Of a DNA stretch of 64,000 nt, positions 55,427 to 64,000 are shown piece by piece. The DNA lies in NCBI RefSeq assembly GCF_009755665.1, contig NZ_CP046622.1:3782001-3846000 (forward strand), given 5' to 3'. The stretch comes from Variovorax paradoxus. GTDB lineage: Bacteria > Pseudomonadota > Gammaproteobacteria > Burkholderiales > Burkholderiaceae_C. Numbering within the stretch: the stretch's first letter is position 1; the number at the start of each line of letters is the position of its first letter. The notes beneath the pieces were generated by a model. That model was not told the origin of the DNA and ran no database searches. It worked only from the letters and a program-made list of their open reading frames with translations. The translations under genes were made by a program, and so were the position numbers.

Positions 55427-57211
55427 ATGGCTTCCTCTCCCCTGTCCTCGCCGGCCAAGGGCTCGCCCCGATCCCTGTCGGGCCTGAGCCCTTTTCTTCG
55501 GCCCTACCGCGTCCAGATCGTGCTGGCCGGAATTTTTCTGGTGATGGCTGCCGTCACTACGCTGGTGTTTCCGCTGGCGCTGCGCAGCCTCATAGACGGC
55601 GGACTGATCAGCGCCGACAAGGGTGCACAAACCATGGCATTGCGCGAGCATTTCGGCGCCCTTTTCGCTGTGGCCGTGGCACTGGGGGTTTTCTCGGCGG
55701 CGCGCTTCTATACGGTGAGCTGGCTCGGCGAGCGCGTGACAGCCGACCTGCGCAATGCGGTCTACGGACACGTGCTGCGCCAGAGCCCGGCGTTCTTCGA
55801 GACGACGCAAACCGGCGAAGTGCTGTCGCGCCTGACGGCGGACACCACGCTGGTACAGACGGTGGTCGGCTCGTCCCTCAGCATGGGGCTGCGCAACGCC
55901 GTCATGGGCGTTGGCGCGCTGGCGGTGCTGATCTGGACCAACCCCTACGTGATGGTGCAGGTGCTGGGCATTCTGGTGCTGGTGGTGCTGCCGAGCATGT
56001 GGTTTGGCCGGCGCGTGCGCAAGCTCTCGCGCGCCAGCCAGGACCGCGTGGCCGATTCGAGCGCCATCGCGGCCGAGGTGCTCAATGCGATTCCGGTGGT
56101 GCAAAGCTACACCGCCGAAGCGCGTGAGGCCGGCCGCTTCAATGCGTCGACCGAGAACGCCTTCAGAACCGCCGTGCGGCGCACCAAGGCGCGCTCGGTG
56201 CTGGTGGCCTTCATCATCATCGCGACGTCGGCGGCGCTGCTCTGGGGCCTGTACCAGGGCACGCAAGCCGTGCTGCGCGGCGACATCACGGCCGGCCATC
56301 TCGGCCAGACGGTCGTTTATGTGGCCATTCTTGCAAGCGCGACCGCCGTGCTTGGCGAGGTCTACGGCGATCTGCTTCGGGCAGCGGGCGCCACCGAGCG
56401 CCTGATGGAACTGCTGCACGCGCCGGCCGCCATCGTTTCGCCGGCCGCACCCGCGGCTGCGCCCGTTCCGGTGGCGGGCAGTGCCGTCAAGTTCGAGGCC
56501 GTCACTTTTCACTACCCTTCCAGGCCCGGCACTCCGGCGCTGAAAGACTTCAGCCTGGACGTCGCACCCGGTGAGACGGTGGCGCTGGTGGGTTCGAGCG
56601 GCGCAGGCAAGAGCACGGTTTTCCAGCTGCTGCTGCGCTACTACGATCCGCAGTCGGGCCACTTGCTGCTCGACGGCGCGCCGCTGGCTTCACTGGCCTT
56701 GCCAGACCTGCGCACGCGTATCGGACTGGTGCCGCAAGACGCGGTGATCTTCTCGGCCAGCGCCTTCGAGAACATCCGCTATGGCCGCCCCGAGGCAACG
56801 GCCGACGAAGTGCACGCCGCTGCCCGCGCAGCCTTTGCCCACGACTTTCTGCAAGCGCTGCCAGAGGGCTACGACACCTTCCTTGGTGAACGTGGGGTGC
56901 GCCTTTCGGGCGGACAGCGCCAGCGCATTGCGATTGCGCGCGCCATTCTCAAGAACCCGCCGCTCCTGTTGCTGGACGAAGCCACGAGCGCGCTCGATGC
57001 GGAGAGCGAGCGCATGGTGCAGGCCGCGCTCGAATCGGCCATGGAAGGCCGCACTACGCTGGTCATTGCACACCGGCTCGCCACGGTGCAAAAGGCCGAT
57101 CGCATCATCGTGCTCGACCATGGCGGCATCGTGGAACAAGGGACGCATGCCACGCTGGTGGCGCAAGGCGGGGTGTATGCCCGCCTGGCCGCCCTTCAAT
57201 TCACTGCCTGA
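55427..57211 (+). CDS. MsbA-like ABC transporter, fused permease and ATPase
   Basis: The 594-residue exporter half-transporter has six membrane helices (about 25-320) with ETTQTGEVLSRLTADTTLVQ. The nucleotide-binding domain (about 345-590) shows Walker A GSSGAGKST, LSGGQRQRIAIARAIL and Walker B LLLLDEATSALD. It works as a dimer, probably for lipid or drug export. The start at MASSPLSS is chosen over upstream codons that overlap the MarR operator. A stem GCCGCC/GGCGGC at 57212-57229 follows the stop. Confidence 0.93.
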   Translation: MASSPLSSPAKGSPRSLSGLSPFLRPYRVQIVLAGIFLVMAAVTTLVFPLALRSLIDGGLISADKGAQTMALREHFGALFAVAVALGVFSAARFYTVSWLGERVTADLRNAVYGHVLRQSPAFFETTQTGEVLSRLTADTTLVQTVVGSSLSMGLRNAVMGVGALAVLIWTNPYVMVQVLGILVLVVLPSMWFGRRVRKLSRASQDRVADSSAIAAEVLNAIPVVQSYTAEAREAGRFNASTENAFRTAVRRTKARSVLVAFIIIATSAALLWGLYQGTQAVLRGDITAGHLGQTVVYVAILASATAVLGEVYGDLLRAAGATERLMELLHAPAAIVSPAAPAAAPVPVAGSAVKFEAVTFHYPSRPGTPALKDFSLDVAPGETVALVGSSGAGKSTVFQLLLRYYDPQSGHLLLDGAPLASLALPDLRTRIGLVPQDAVIFSASAFENIRYGRPEATADEVHAAARAAFAHDFLQALPEGYDTFLGERGVRLSGGQRQRIAIARAILKNPPLLLLDEATSALDAESERMVQAALESAMEGRTTLVIAHRLATVQKADRIIVLDHGGIVEQGTHATLVAQGGVYARLAALQFTA

Positions 57212-57241
57212 GCCGCCACGACGGGCGGCAGCAGATTGCTG

Positions 57242-57706
57242 CTACTGCAGCGTTTCCTTGAGGGCTGCGGGAATCGGCAGCGGCATGACCGGAATGCCCT
57301 CGTCCATCAGCGCTTCGGTCTGCTCGCGCGTTGCCTGGCCGCGGATGCCGCGCTCTTCGGTTTCGCCGTAATGCATCTTGCGCGCCTCGTCGGCAAAACG
57401 GTCGCCGACGTCCTCGGTCTTTGCAAGAACTTCGCGCACGGCGCGCATCCAGCGTGCTTCTGGAGACTGTTCGGCGGGCACCTGGGCTGACGATGCTGCT
57501 GGTGCCGGCGATGCGGCGGCCTCTGCGGGCGCCTTGGCATTGCCCAGGTTGAGGCGCGGTGCGCTCAACAGCTTGACGATGCGCGTGTCGGCACAGACCG
57601 GGCATTCAACCAGGCCATCGGCGAGTTGACTTTCAAAAGCTTCGTTGGACGCAAACCAGCCTTCGAAGCCGTGGCCGTGCGAGCAGCGGAGATCGAGAAC
57701 CTTCAT
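57242..57706 (-). CDS. DUF1178 family protein
   Basis: The 154-residue protein has the DUF1178 N-terminus MKVLDLRCSHGHGFEGWF and a CPVC pair at residues 35-38. With Cys8 this suggests a small zinc ribbon. An Ala/Pro-rich linker follows (about 55-80), then the C-terminal RWMRAVREVLAKTEDVGDRFADEARKMHYGE (split here) typical of the family. The role is unknown. It lies seven bases downstream of the NUDIX gene on the same strand, and longer upstream frames overlap that gene. Confidence 0.9.
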   Translation of the reverse strand: MKVLDLRCSHGHGFEGWFASNEAFESQLADGLVECPVCADTRIVKLLSAPRLNLGNAKAPAEAAASPAPAASSAQVPAEQSPEARWMRAVREVLAKTEDVGDRFADEARKMHYGETEERGIRGQATREQTEALMDEGIPVMPLPIPAALKETLQ

Positions 57707-57713
57707 GCGCGGA

Positions 57714-58319
57714 TTATCCCGCGCCGCCTTGCGAAGCGGTGCCCTGCCAATCGAGTGCCCATGCGCCCGAAAGGACGTTCTGCAGCCACAGCGTGCAGGT
57801 GAGCGACTTGGCGTCGGTGATCTTGCCTTCGCGGCACCAGCCGGCCACTTCCTGCGGCGTGGCCGTGAATACGTCGAGAAACTCGCCGTGGTCGAGCTGG
57901 CGCGTGCCGAGCGAGAGGCCGCGCGCAAAGTAGATGTGGATGATTTCGGTGGAGTACGCCACCGCCAGGTGCATGGCGCCGGCATAGGCCCATTCACGCG
58001 CGGTGTAGCCGGTTTCCTCGAGCAGTTCGCGCTGGCCGCAAACCAGCGGATCTTCGCCCGCGTCGAGCTTGCCGGCCGGAAACTCGACCATCACATGTCC
58101 AACCGGATAGCGGTATTGCCGCTCCAGCACCACGCGGCCGTCGTCCAGAAGAGGAACCACCACCACCGCGCCCGGGTGAATCACGTACTCGCGCGTGGCG
58201 GTATGGCCATCGGGCAGACGCACCGTATCGCGGCACACTTTGAGAAAGTTGCCCTTGAGCAGCACCTCGCTGGCGGTGCGTTCTTCCTTCAGATGCGAGT
58301 CGATGGCCGGATCAGTCAT
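57714..58319 (-). CDS. NUDIX hydrolase (ADP-ribose pyrophosphatase-like)
   Basis: The 201-residue hydrolase has a NUDIX box that fits G-x5-E-x7-RE-x2-EE-x-G: Gly83, Glu89, Arg97-Glu98, Glu101-Glu102, Gly104. The VEFPAGKLD lead-in is typical of ADP-ribose and nucleotide-sugar pyrophosphatases. It would remove free ADP-ribose in the cytoplasm. It overlaps the DUF2818 gene by about eight bases and follows the nuo operon. Confidence 0.93.
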   Translation of the reverse strand: MTDPAIDSHLKEERTASEVLLKGNFLKVCRDTVRLPDGHTATREYVIHPGAVVVVPLLDDGRVVLERQYRYPVGHVMVEFPAGKLDAGEDPLVCGQRELLEETGYTAREWAYAGAMHLAVAYSTEIIHIYFARGLSLGTRQLDHGEFLDVFTATPQEVAGWCREGKITDAKSLTCTLWLQNVLSGAWALDWQGTASQGGAG

Positions 58320-58626
58320 GTGAGTGCCTATGCTTCATCAGGTAGCGCCAGGTGAACCCGGGAAAAGCCAGCACGATGAAAAGCGCGCCGGTCACCGCAT
58401 AGAACTCCCAGCCTTGGGGAGCAATCTGCCCTGCCCGGCTTTCGAACAGAAAGCCGATGCCGCCGGCCACGAAATACAGCGCCACCAATTCGGCGAGCCG
58501 CACTGCGAGCGGCTTGGGCCGCGTGGCCAGCGGCACGACGCCGAACAACCGTTCATTGAAGAACGGCAGGTTGGCCGCCACCAGCGCTACCAGCAGAACG
58601 ACCCAGACCGATGCGGTTTGCGACAC
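58312..58626 (-). CDS. DUF2818 family membrane protein
   Basis: The 104-residue protein has three hydrophobic segments (about 6-24, 45-60, 75-95) with NLPFFNERLFG and the late GFTWRYLMKHRH end. It matches DUF2818, a family found directly after nuoN in Burkholderiales. The position suggests a role linked to complex I, but none is established. It overlaps the NUDIX gene and lies 16 bases after nuoN. Confidence 0.88.
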   Translation of the reverse strand: MSQTASVWVVLLVALVAANLPFFNERLFGVVPLATRPKPLAVRLAELVALYFVAGGIGFLFESRAGQIAPQGWEFYAVTGALFIVLAFPGFTWRYLMKHRHSHD

Positions 58627-58642
58627 CGTGAGTGAACCGGGA

Positions 58643-60130
58643 TCAGTTGGCCAGCGTGGCCACGATCGCCTTGGCGCACAGCGTCATGAGGCCGCCGGGA
58701 ACGATGCCCAGCACGAGAATGAGCAGGCCATTGACCGAGAGCACGGCACGCACGTCGCGCGGCGCCGACACGGTGCTGACGGTAACGGGTGCATCGAAGT
58801 ACATGACCTTGACCACGCGCAAGTAGTAGAAAGCGCCGATCAGCGACATGATCACCGCGAACACCGCCAAGCCGATGTAGATCGCCTGGCCCGAGGCGAT
58901 CAGCGCCTGCAGGACCGCGAGCTTGGCGTAGAACCCGACCAGCGGCGGCAGACCGGCGAGCGAGAACATCGCAATAGCCATCACGCCGGCATACAGCGGG
59001 CTGCGCTGGTTGAGGCCGGCAAGATCGGTGATTTCTTCGCTTTCGAAGCCTTCGCGCGCCAGCAGCAAAATGATGCCGAAGCTCGCCAGCGTGGTCAGAA
59101 CGTAGGTCACGATGTAGAACATCGACGCGCTGTATGCGAACTGCGCGTTGTAGGTATTGCCGTTGACCACGCCCGCCACCAAGCCGAGCAGCATGAAGCC
59201 CATCTGCGCAATGGTCGAGTAGGCCAGCATGCGCTTGAGGTTGGTCTGCGCAATGGCGGCCAGGTTGCCCACCAGCAGCGAAGCAATCGCCAGCAGGGCC
59301 AGCATCTGCTGCCAGTCGATGGCGAGCGGCAGCAGCCCTTCCACCAGCAGGCGGATGATGATGGCAAAGGCGGCCAGCTCGGGCGCCGCGCCGATCAGCA
59401 GCGTGACCGCGGTCGGTGCGCCCTGGTACACGTCAGGCACCCACATGTGGAAAGGCGCCGCCCCTACCTTGAAGGCCAGGCCCGCAACGATGAACACCAG
59501 GCCGAACACCAGCACCTGATGGTTCACCTTGCCGCTGGCGATGATCTTGAACACTTCGTTCACGTCGAGCGAGCCGGTGGCGCCGTAGAGCATCGATAGG
59601 CCGTAGAGCAAGAAGCCGCTGGCCATCGCGCCGAGCACGAAGTACTTCATGGCCGCTTCGCTGGCCACCGCGTTGTCCCGGCGCAGCGCCACCAAGGCGT
59701 AGCTGGACAAGGTGAGCAGCTCGAGACCCAGGTAGATCAGGAGGAAGTTGCTGCCCGAGATCATCACGAACATGCCCAGCAGCGCGAACATGCTGATGGT
59801 GAACAGTTCGCCGCCGCGCAGCATTTCGCGGTCTGCCGCGTAGGGACGGCCGTAGACCAGCGTGACCATCAGCGCGACCGTGGCAAAGCACTTGAGCCAG
59901 TTGCCCATGGGGTCGCTCACGACCATGCCGCCAAAGCCGTAGATCGTCTTGCCGTCGTTGGCGGCCATGCCAGTGAGCACAGCCACCACGGCCAGCGTGA
60001 GCAGCGTCAGGATGTAGGTGCGCGTGCGGCGGGCGCTGGTGGTCGACAGGTCGACGAGCGCAATGATGCAGGCCATGACCAGCAGCACGATTTCGGGGTA
60101 GATCGCGACCCAGCTGAGTTTGTCAATCAT
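58643..60130 (-). CDS. nuoN: NADH-quinone oxidoreductase subunit N
   Basis: The 495-residue antiporter-like membrane subunit of complex I has about 14 helices. The second half contains the conserved Lys in [21 protein letters not shown], and [15 protein letters not shown] follows. It forms part of the proton-translocating arm. It is the last nuo gene of the operon, followed by DUF2818. Confidence 0.96.
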   Translation of the reverse strand: MIDKLSWVAIYPEIVLLVMACIIALVDLSTTSARRTRTYILTLLTLAVVAVLTGMAANDGKTIYGFGGMVVSDPMGNWLKCFATVALMVTLVYGRPYAADREMLRGGELFTISMFALLGMFVMISGSNFLLIYLGLELLTLSSYALVALRRDNAVASEAAMKYFVLGAMASGFLLYGLSMLYGATGSLDVNEVFKIIASGKVNHQVLVFGLVFIVAGLAFKVGAAPFHMWVPDVYQGAPTAVTLLIGAAPELAAFAIIIRLLVEGLLPLAIDWQQMLALLAIASLLVGNLAAIAQTNLKRMLAYSTIAQMGFMLLGLVAGVVNGNTYNAQFAYSASMFYIVTYVLTTLASFGIILLLAREGFESEEITDLAGLNQRSPLYAGVMAIAMFSLAGLPPLVGFYAKLAVLQALIASGQAIYIGLAVFAVIMSLIGAFYYLRVVKVMYFDAPVTVSTVSAPRDVRAVLSVNGLLILVLGIVPGGLMTLCAKAIVATLAN

Positions 60131-60154
60131 CTCGTTCTCTTCTTCAGCGTGGAA

Positions 60155-61630
60155 TCAGGGCAGTTTGGAAGTTGCCACATGGCGCAGGAGCTCCATCACG
60201 GAAACGTCCATCACATCGGTGAATGGCTTCGGATAGATGCCCATCCACAGCACGGCAATGGCAAGCAGCGAGAGCATCAGGAACTCGCGGGCGTTGATGT
60301 CGGTGAGCTCCTTGACGTGGTCGTTGCCGACCGGGCCAAGGTACACGCGCTTGTACATCCAGAGGGTGTACGCCGCGCCGAAGATCAGTGCCGTTGCGGC
60401 GCCCAGGCCGATCCAGAAGTTGGACTTGACCGCACCCAGGATGACCATCCACTCGCCCACGAAACCGGCGGTGCCCGGCAGGCCGCAATTGGCCATGGCG
60501 AACAGCAGCGCGAACGCGGCGAACTTGGGCATGGTGTTGACCACGCCGCCGTAGTCGGCAATCTGGCGCGAATGCACGCGGTCGTAAAGCACGCCGATGC
60601 CCAGGAACATGGCGCCCGAGACGAAGCCGTGCGCAATCATCTGCACGATGCCGCCGGACACGCCCAGCTCGTTGAAGATGAAGAAGCCGAGAGTCACGAA
60701 GCCCATGTGCGCGACGGATGAATAAGCGACGAGCTTCTTCATGTCTTCCTGCACCAGCGCCACCAGGCCGACGTAGATCACCGCGATGAGCGACAGCGCG
60801 ATCATGAGCCAGGCCCATTCGTGCGATGCATCGGGAGCGATCGGCATGGAGAAGCGCAGGAAACCATAGGCGCCGAGCTTCAGCATGATGGCGGCCAGCA
60901 CCGCCGAGCCGCCGGTCGGCGCCTCGACGTGCACGTCGGGCAGCCAGGTGTGGACCGGCCACATCGGCACCTTGACCGCGAAGGCGGCAAAGAACGCGAA
61001 GAACAGGAAGGTCTGCGCCGTCGAGCCGAGCGGCAGCTTGTGCCAGCTCAGGATGTCGAAGCTGCCGCCCGACTTGTTGTACAGGTAGATCAACGCCACC
61101 AGCATCAGCAGCGAGCCGAGCAAGGTGTAGATGAAGAACTTGAATGCTGCGTAGATCTTGTTCGGACCGCCCCAGATGCCGATGATCAGGTACATCGGGA
61201 TCAGCGTGGCTTCGAAGAACACGTAGAACAGAATGCCGTCGAGCGCGGCAAACACGCCAATCATGAAGCCGGAAAGAATCAGGAACGCGCCCATGTACTG
61301 GTTGACGCGCTCGGTAATCACTTCCCAGGCCGAGATCACGACCACGACGGTAATGAACGAGGTCAGCAGCACCAGCCAGAGCGACAACCCGTCGACACCG
61401 AGGTGGTAGTTGACGTTGAAGCGCGATATCCAGCTGGCCTTCTCGACGAACTGCATTGCGGCAGTGCCGTTCTGAAAGCCCGTGTAAAGCGGCACGGTGA
61501 CCAGGAAGCTGACGATCGCGCCGACCAGCGCGACCCAGCGCACGCCCCTGGCGTTCTCGTCACGCCCAAACGCCAGCAGCGCGGTACCGAATGCGATCGG
61601 CACCCAGATGGCAAGGCTCAACAAACCCAT
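60155..61630 (-). CDS. nuoM: NADH-quinone oxidoreductase subunit M
   Basis: The 491-residue proton-pumping subunit has the conserved glutamate in the FFEATLIPMYLIIG helix and the lysine helix FFAAFAVKVPMWPVHTWLPD. VAYSSVAHMGFVTLGF corresponds to the same element in NuoN and NuoL. It lies between nuoL and nuoN with short spacers (about 25 bases each). Confidence 0.96.
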   Translation of the reverse strand: MGLLSLAIWVPIAFGTALLAFGRDENARGVRWVALVGAIVSFLVTVPLYTGFQNGTAAMQFVEKASWISRFNVNYHLGVDGLSLWLVLLTSFITVVVVISAWEVITERVNQYMGAFLILSGFMIGVFAALDGILFYVFFEATLIPMYLIIGIWGGPNKIYAAFKFFIYTLLGSLLMLVALIYLYNKSGGSFDILSWHKLPLGSTAQTFLFFAFFAAFAVKVPMWPVHTWLPDVHVEAPTGGSAVLAAIMLKLGAYGFLRFSMPIAPDASHEWAWLMIALSLIAVIYVGLVALVQEDMKKLVAYSSVAHMGFVTLGFFIFNELGVSGGIVQMIAHGFVSGAMFLGIGVLYDRVHSRQIADYGGVVNTMPKFAAFALLFAMANCGLPGTAGFVGEWMVILGAVKSNFWIGLGAATALIFGAAYTLWMYKRVYLGPVGNDHVKELTDINAREFLMLSLLAIAVLWMGIYPKPFTDVMDVSVMELLRHVATSKLP

Positions 61631-61655
61631 TTTTCTTTTTCTCCAGCGTTCGGGC

Positions 61656-63692
61656 TCAGCGTTTGAACCAGACGAAGTACGTCATCAGGATGAAGATGCC
61701 AAGCAGCATCGCGAAGGCGTAGTGATAGATGTAGCCCGACTGCAGCCACCGCACCACACCGGAGATGCGGCCGACGACCTTCCACGAACCGTTGACCACG
61801 GCGCCATCGATCAGCGCCTGGTCGCCGCCCTTCCACAGGCCGGTGCCAAGGGCACGCGCGCCGCGGGCGACGATGTTCTCGTTGATCCAGTCGAGGTAGT
61901 ACTTGTTGTCGAGCAGGCGGTAGACCGGGCCGAACGCGCGCTTGATCGCGGCGGGCACTGCCGGGAACTGCATGTACATGAGGTACGAAACAACCACACC
62001 CGCGAGCGCCAGCCAGAACGGCGGGGTTTGCAGTCCGTGGATCGCCATGGCCACCGGGCCGTGGAACGCTTCGCCGAGTTCCTTCATCGCATGGTGCTTG
62101 GTAGCGTCCACGAAGATCGCGTCCTTGAAGAACTCGCCGAAGAGCATCGGCTGGATCGTCATGAAGCCGATCACCACGGACGGAATGGCCAGCAGCACCA
62201 GCGGCAGCCACACCACCATCGGTGACTCATGCGGCTTGTGGTCTTGATGGCCATGGCCGTGGTCGTCGCCATGCGCTGCATGGTCGTCGTGGTGTGCATC
62301 GGGGTTCTGGTCGTAGCGCTCCTTGCCATGGAACACCAGGAAGTACATGCGGAACGAATAGAACGCCGTGACGAACACGCCGGCCAGCACCGCGTAGTAG
62401 GCAAACTGCGCACCCCACAGGTGGCTTTCGTGCACCGCCTCGATGATGCTGTCCTTGGAGTAGAAGCCCGAGAAGAACGGCGTGCCGATCAGCGCGAGCG
62501 ACCCCAGCAGCGACGTGATCCAGGTAATGGGCATGTACTTGCGCACGCCGCCCATCCAGCGGATGTCCTGGTTGTGGTGCATGCCGATGATCACCGATCC
62601 TGCGCCCAGGAAGAGAAGCGCCTTGAAGAAGGCGTGCGTCATCAGGTGGAACACCGCGACCGAATAGGCCGACGCGCCAAGCGCCACCGTCATGTAGCCG
62701 AGCTGCGAGAGCGTCGAGTACGCGACCACGCGCTTGATGTCGTTCTGGATGATGCCCAGGAATCCCATGAACAGCGCCGTGATGGCACCGATCACCAGGA
62801 TGAACGAGAGCGCGGTATCGCTGAGTTCGAACAGCGGCGACATGCGCGCCACCATGAAGATGCCGGCCGTCACCATGGTTGCCGCGTGGATCAGCGCGGA
62901 GATGGGCGTCGGGCCTTCCATCGAGTCGGGCAGCCACACGTGCAGCGGGAACTGCGCGCTCTTGCCCATGGCGCCGATGAACAGGCAGATGCAGATCACG
63001 GTCACCAGCATCCACTCGGTGCCGGGGAAGGTAATGCCGGCCAGCGTGTTGGCCTTGGCGAAGGCTTCGCCGTAGTTCAGCGTGCCGGCGTAGGCCGCGA
63101 TCAGGCCGATGCCCAGGATGAAGCCGAAGTCGCCCACGCGGTTGACCAGGAAGGCCTTCATGTTGGCGAAGATGGCCGTGGGCTTGTTGAACCAGAAGCC
63201 GATCAACAGGTACGACACCAAGCCCACCGCTTCCCAGCCGAAGAACAGCTGGAGCATGTTGTTGCTCATGACGAGCATCAGCATGGAGAAGGTGAAGAGC
63301 GAGATGTACGCGAAGAAGCGGTTGTAGCCCTCGTCTTCTTCCATGTAGCCAATGGTGTAGATGTGCACCATCAGCGAGACGAAGGTCACCACGCACATCA
63401 TCATGGCCGTGAGCCCGTCGACCAGGAAGCCGACTTCCATCTTCAGGCCGCCGACCATCATCCATTCGTAGATGGTGGCGTTGAAGCGGGCGCCGTCGAC
63501 GACCACCGACTTCAGCGTCATGGCCGAGATGATGAAGGCGACCAGCACGCCGAGGATGGTCAGCGAATGCGTGACTTTGCGGCCGATGTGGTTGCCGCCG
63601 AACTTCGTGCCGAACAGGCCGGCAACGGCGGCGCCGACCAGGGGTGCCAGCGGCACGGCCAGCAGGGTGGATGCGGAAAGGGTTGCGCTCAT
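61656..63692 (-). CDS. nuoL: NADH-quinone oxidoreductase subunit L
   Basis: The 678-residue distal proton-pumping subunit has the conserved GWEAVGLVSYLLIGFWF helix, SAQFPLHVWLPDSMEGPTPI and VAYSTLSQLGYMTVALG. The long amphipathic C-terminal helix is expected beyond about residue 560. A histidine- and aspartate-rich loop lies at about 464-487 with many H-D and H-G pairs. It could bind metal ions or be a flexible linker. Confidence 0.96.
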   Translation of the reverse strand: MSATLSASTLLAVPLAPLVGAAVAGLFGTKFGGNHIGRKVTHSLTILGVLVAFIISAMTLKSVVVDGARFNATIYEWMMVGGLKMEVGFLVDGLTAMMMCVVTFVSLMVHIYTIGYMEEDEGYNRFFAYISLFTFSMLMLVMSNNMLQLFFGWEAVGLVSYLLIGFWFNKPTAIFANMKAFLVNRVGDFGFILGIGLIAAYAGTLNYGEAFAKANTLAGITFPGTEWMLVTVICICLFIGAMGKSAQFPLHVWLPDSMEGPTPISALIHAATMVTAGIFMVARMSPLFELSDTALSFILVIGAITALFMGFLGIIQNDIKRVVAYSTLSQLGYMTVALGASAYSVAVFHLMTHAFFKALLFLGAGSVIIGMHHNQDIRWMGGVRKYMPITWITSLLGSLALIGTPFFSGFYSKDSIIEAVHESHLWGAQFAYYAVLAGVFVTAFYSFRMYFLVFHGKERYDQNPDAHHDDHAAHGDDHGHGHQDHKPHESPMVVWLPLVLLAIPSVVIGFMTIQPMLFGEFFKDAIFVDATKHHAMKELGEAFHGPVAMAIHGLQTPPFWLALAGVVVSYLMYMQFPAVPAAIKRAFGPVYRLLDNKYYLDWINENIVARGARALGTGLWKGGDQALIDGAVVNGSWKVVGRISGVVRWLQSGYIYHYAFAMLLGIFILMTYFVWFKR

Positions 63693-63699
63693 ACTGCTT

Positions 63700-64000
63700 T
63701 CAACCCTTGAGCGAGTTGAGTTCGTCTACGTTGATGTTGGATTTGTTGCGGAACAACAAGACCAGCAGCGCGAGACCGATTGCCGACTCGGCCGCAGCCA
63801 CCGTCAGGATGAAGAACACGAAGATCTGGCCGTGCATGTCGCCCAGGTAGTACGAGAACGCCACGAAGTTCATGTTTACCGCGAGCAGCATCAGCTCGAT
63901 CGCCATCAGCAGCACGATGAGGTTCTTGCGGTTCAGGAAAATGCCGATCACCGAAAGCGCAAAGAGCATTGCGCCGAGCGAAAGAAAGTGTCCGAGCGTG
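63700..64000 (-). CDS. nuoK: NADH-quinone oxidoreductase subunit K (start outside window)
   Basis: About 99 residues are visible, ending in SLKG. The frame is still open at base 64000, with [16 protein letters not shown] upstream of the first internal Met. NuoK is normally about 101-102 residues, so only two or three N-terminal residues are missing. The conserved membrane glutamates appear in [13 protein letters not shown] and in [10 protein letters not shown]. It lies seven bases before nuoL. Confidence 0.94.
   Translation of the reverse strand, partial: TLGHFLSLGAMLFALSVIGIFLNRKNLIVLLMAIELMLLAVNMNFVAFSYYLGDMHGQIFVFFILTVAAAESAIGLALLVLLFRNKSNINVDELNSLKG

Overview
The window is a GC-rich, gene-dense chromosomal segment whose gene content fits a Comamonadaceae member of the Burkholderiales, most likely Variovorax or a close relative. 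The grounds are the pyrG-kdsA-eno-ftsB order, a nuo operon followed by a DUF2818 gene and a NUDIX gene, three Bug-type solute receptors, and dispersed intergenic repeats of a kind I remember from that family. I see no rRNA, tRNA, CRISPR array, prophage or transposase gene.

Layout. 1-5.7 kb, plus strand: CTP synthase (cut by the window edge), KDO8P synthase, a DUF1330 protein, enolase, FtsB, then a nicotinamide riboside module (PnuC plus a NadR-type kinase) and an unknown exported protein. 5.7-8.4 kb: an AraC regulator divergent from an SDR and an imine-reductase-like enzyme. 8.4-13.2 kb: Hsp33, gamma carbonic anhydrase, a DUF455 ferritin-like protein, and a TetR-controlled thiolase/MaoC pair with visible candidate operators. 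13.2-19 kb: three Bug receptors, a DUF72 protein, XerD and an AEC carrier. 19-28 kb: QueG, TsaE and AmiC, a glycine-zipper lipoprotein, DedA, MutL, a lipoprotein hydrolase, MiaA and an ABC ATPase.

28-42 kb is the most unusual part. An FtsX-type permease at 33.6 kb and an AttH/CrtC-like lipocalin-fold protein at 40.6 kb look like the missing partners of the ABC ATPase at 27.5 kb. All three lie on the plus strand in the expected order, separated by two unrelated blocks. Block one holds a threonine dehydratase-like enzyme, a GntR-controlled dioxygenase/SAF-oxidoreductase operon and an ECF42-type sigma factor with a short leader ORF. Block two holds a 574-bp imperfect palindrome between convergent genes, a penicillin-acylase-family lipoprotein and a cysteine-synthase-like enzyme.

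42-64 kb: a 5'-nucleotidase lipoprotein, a complete branched-chain amino acid type ABC importer (livG-livF-receptor-livH-livM) whose LivF has Arg in place of the Walker A Lys, an AGE-family epimerase, a marR-nodT-emrA-emrB efflux operon with a clear operator, an MsbA-like ABC exporter, DUF1178, NUDIX and DUF2818 genes, and the distal end of the complex I operon (nuoK partial, L, M, N). Most of the window is ordinary housekeeping and transport. The main candidates for new biology are the split ABC system, the GntR/dioxygenase/SAF operon, the palindrome and the sigma factor leader.
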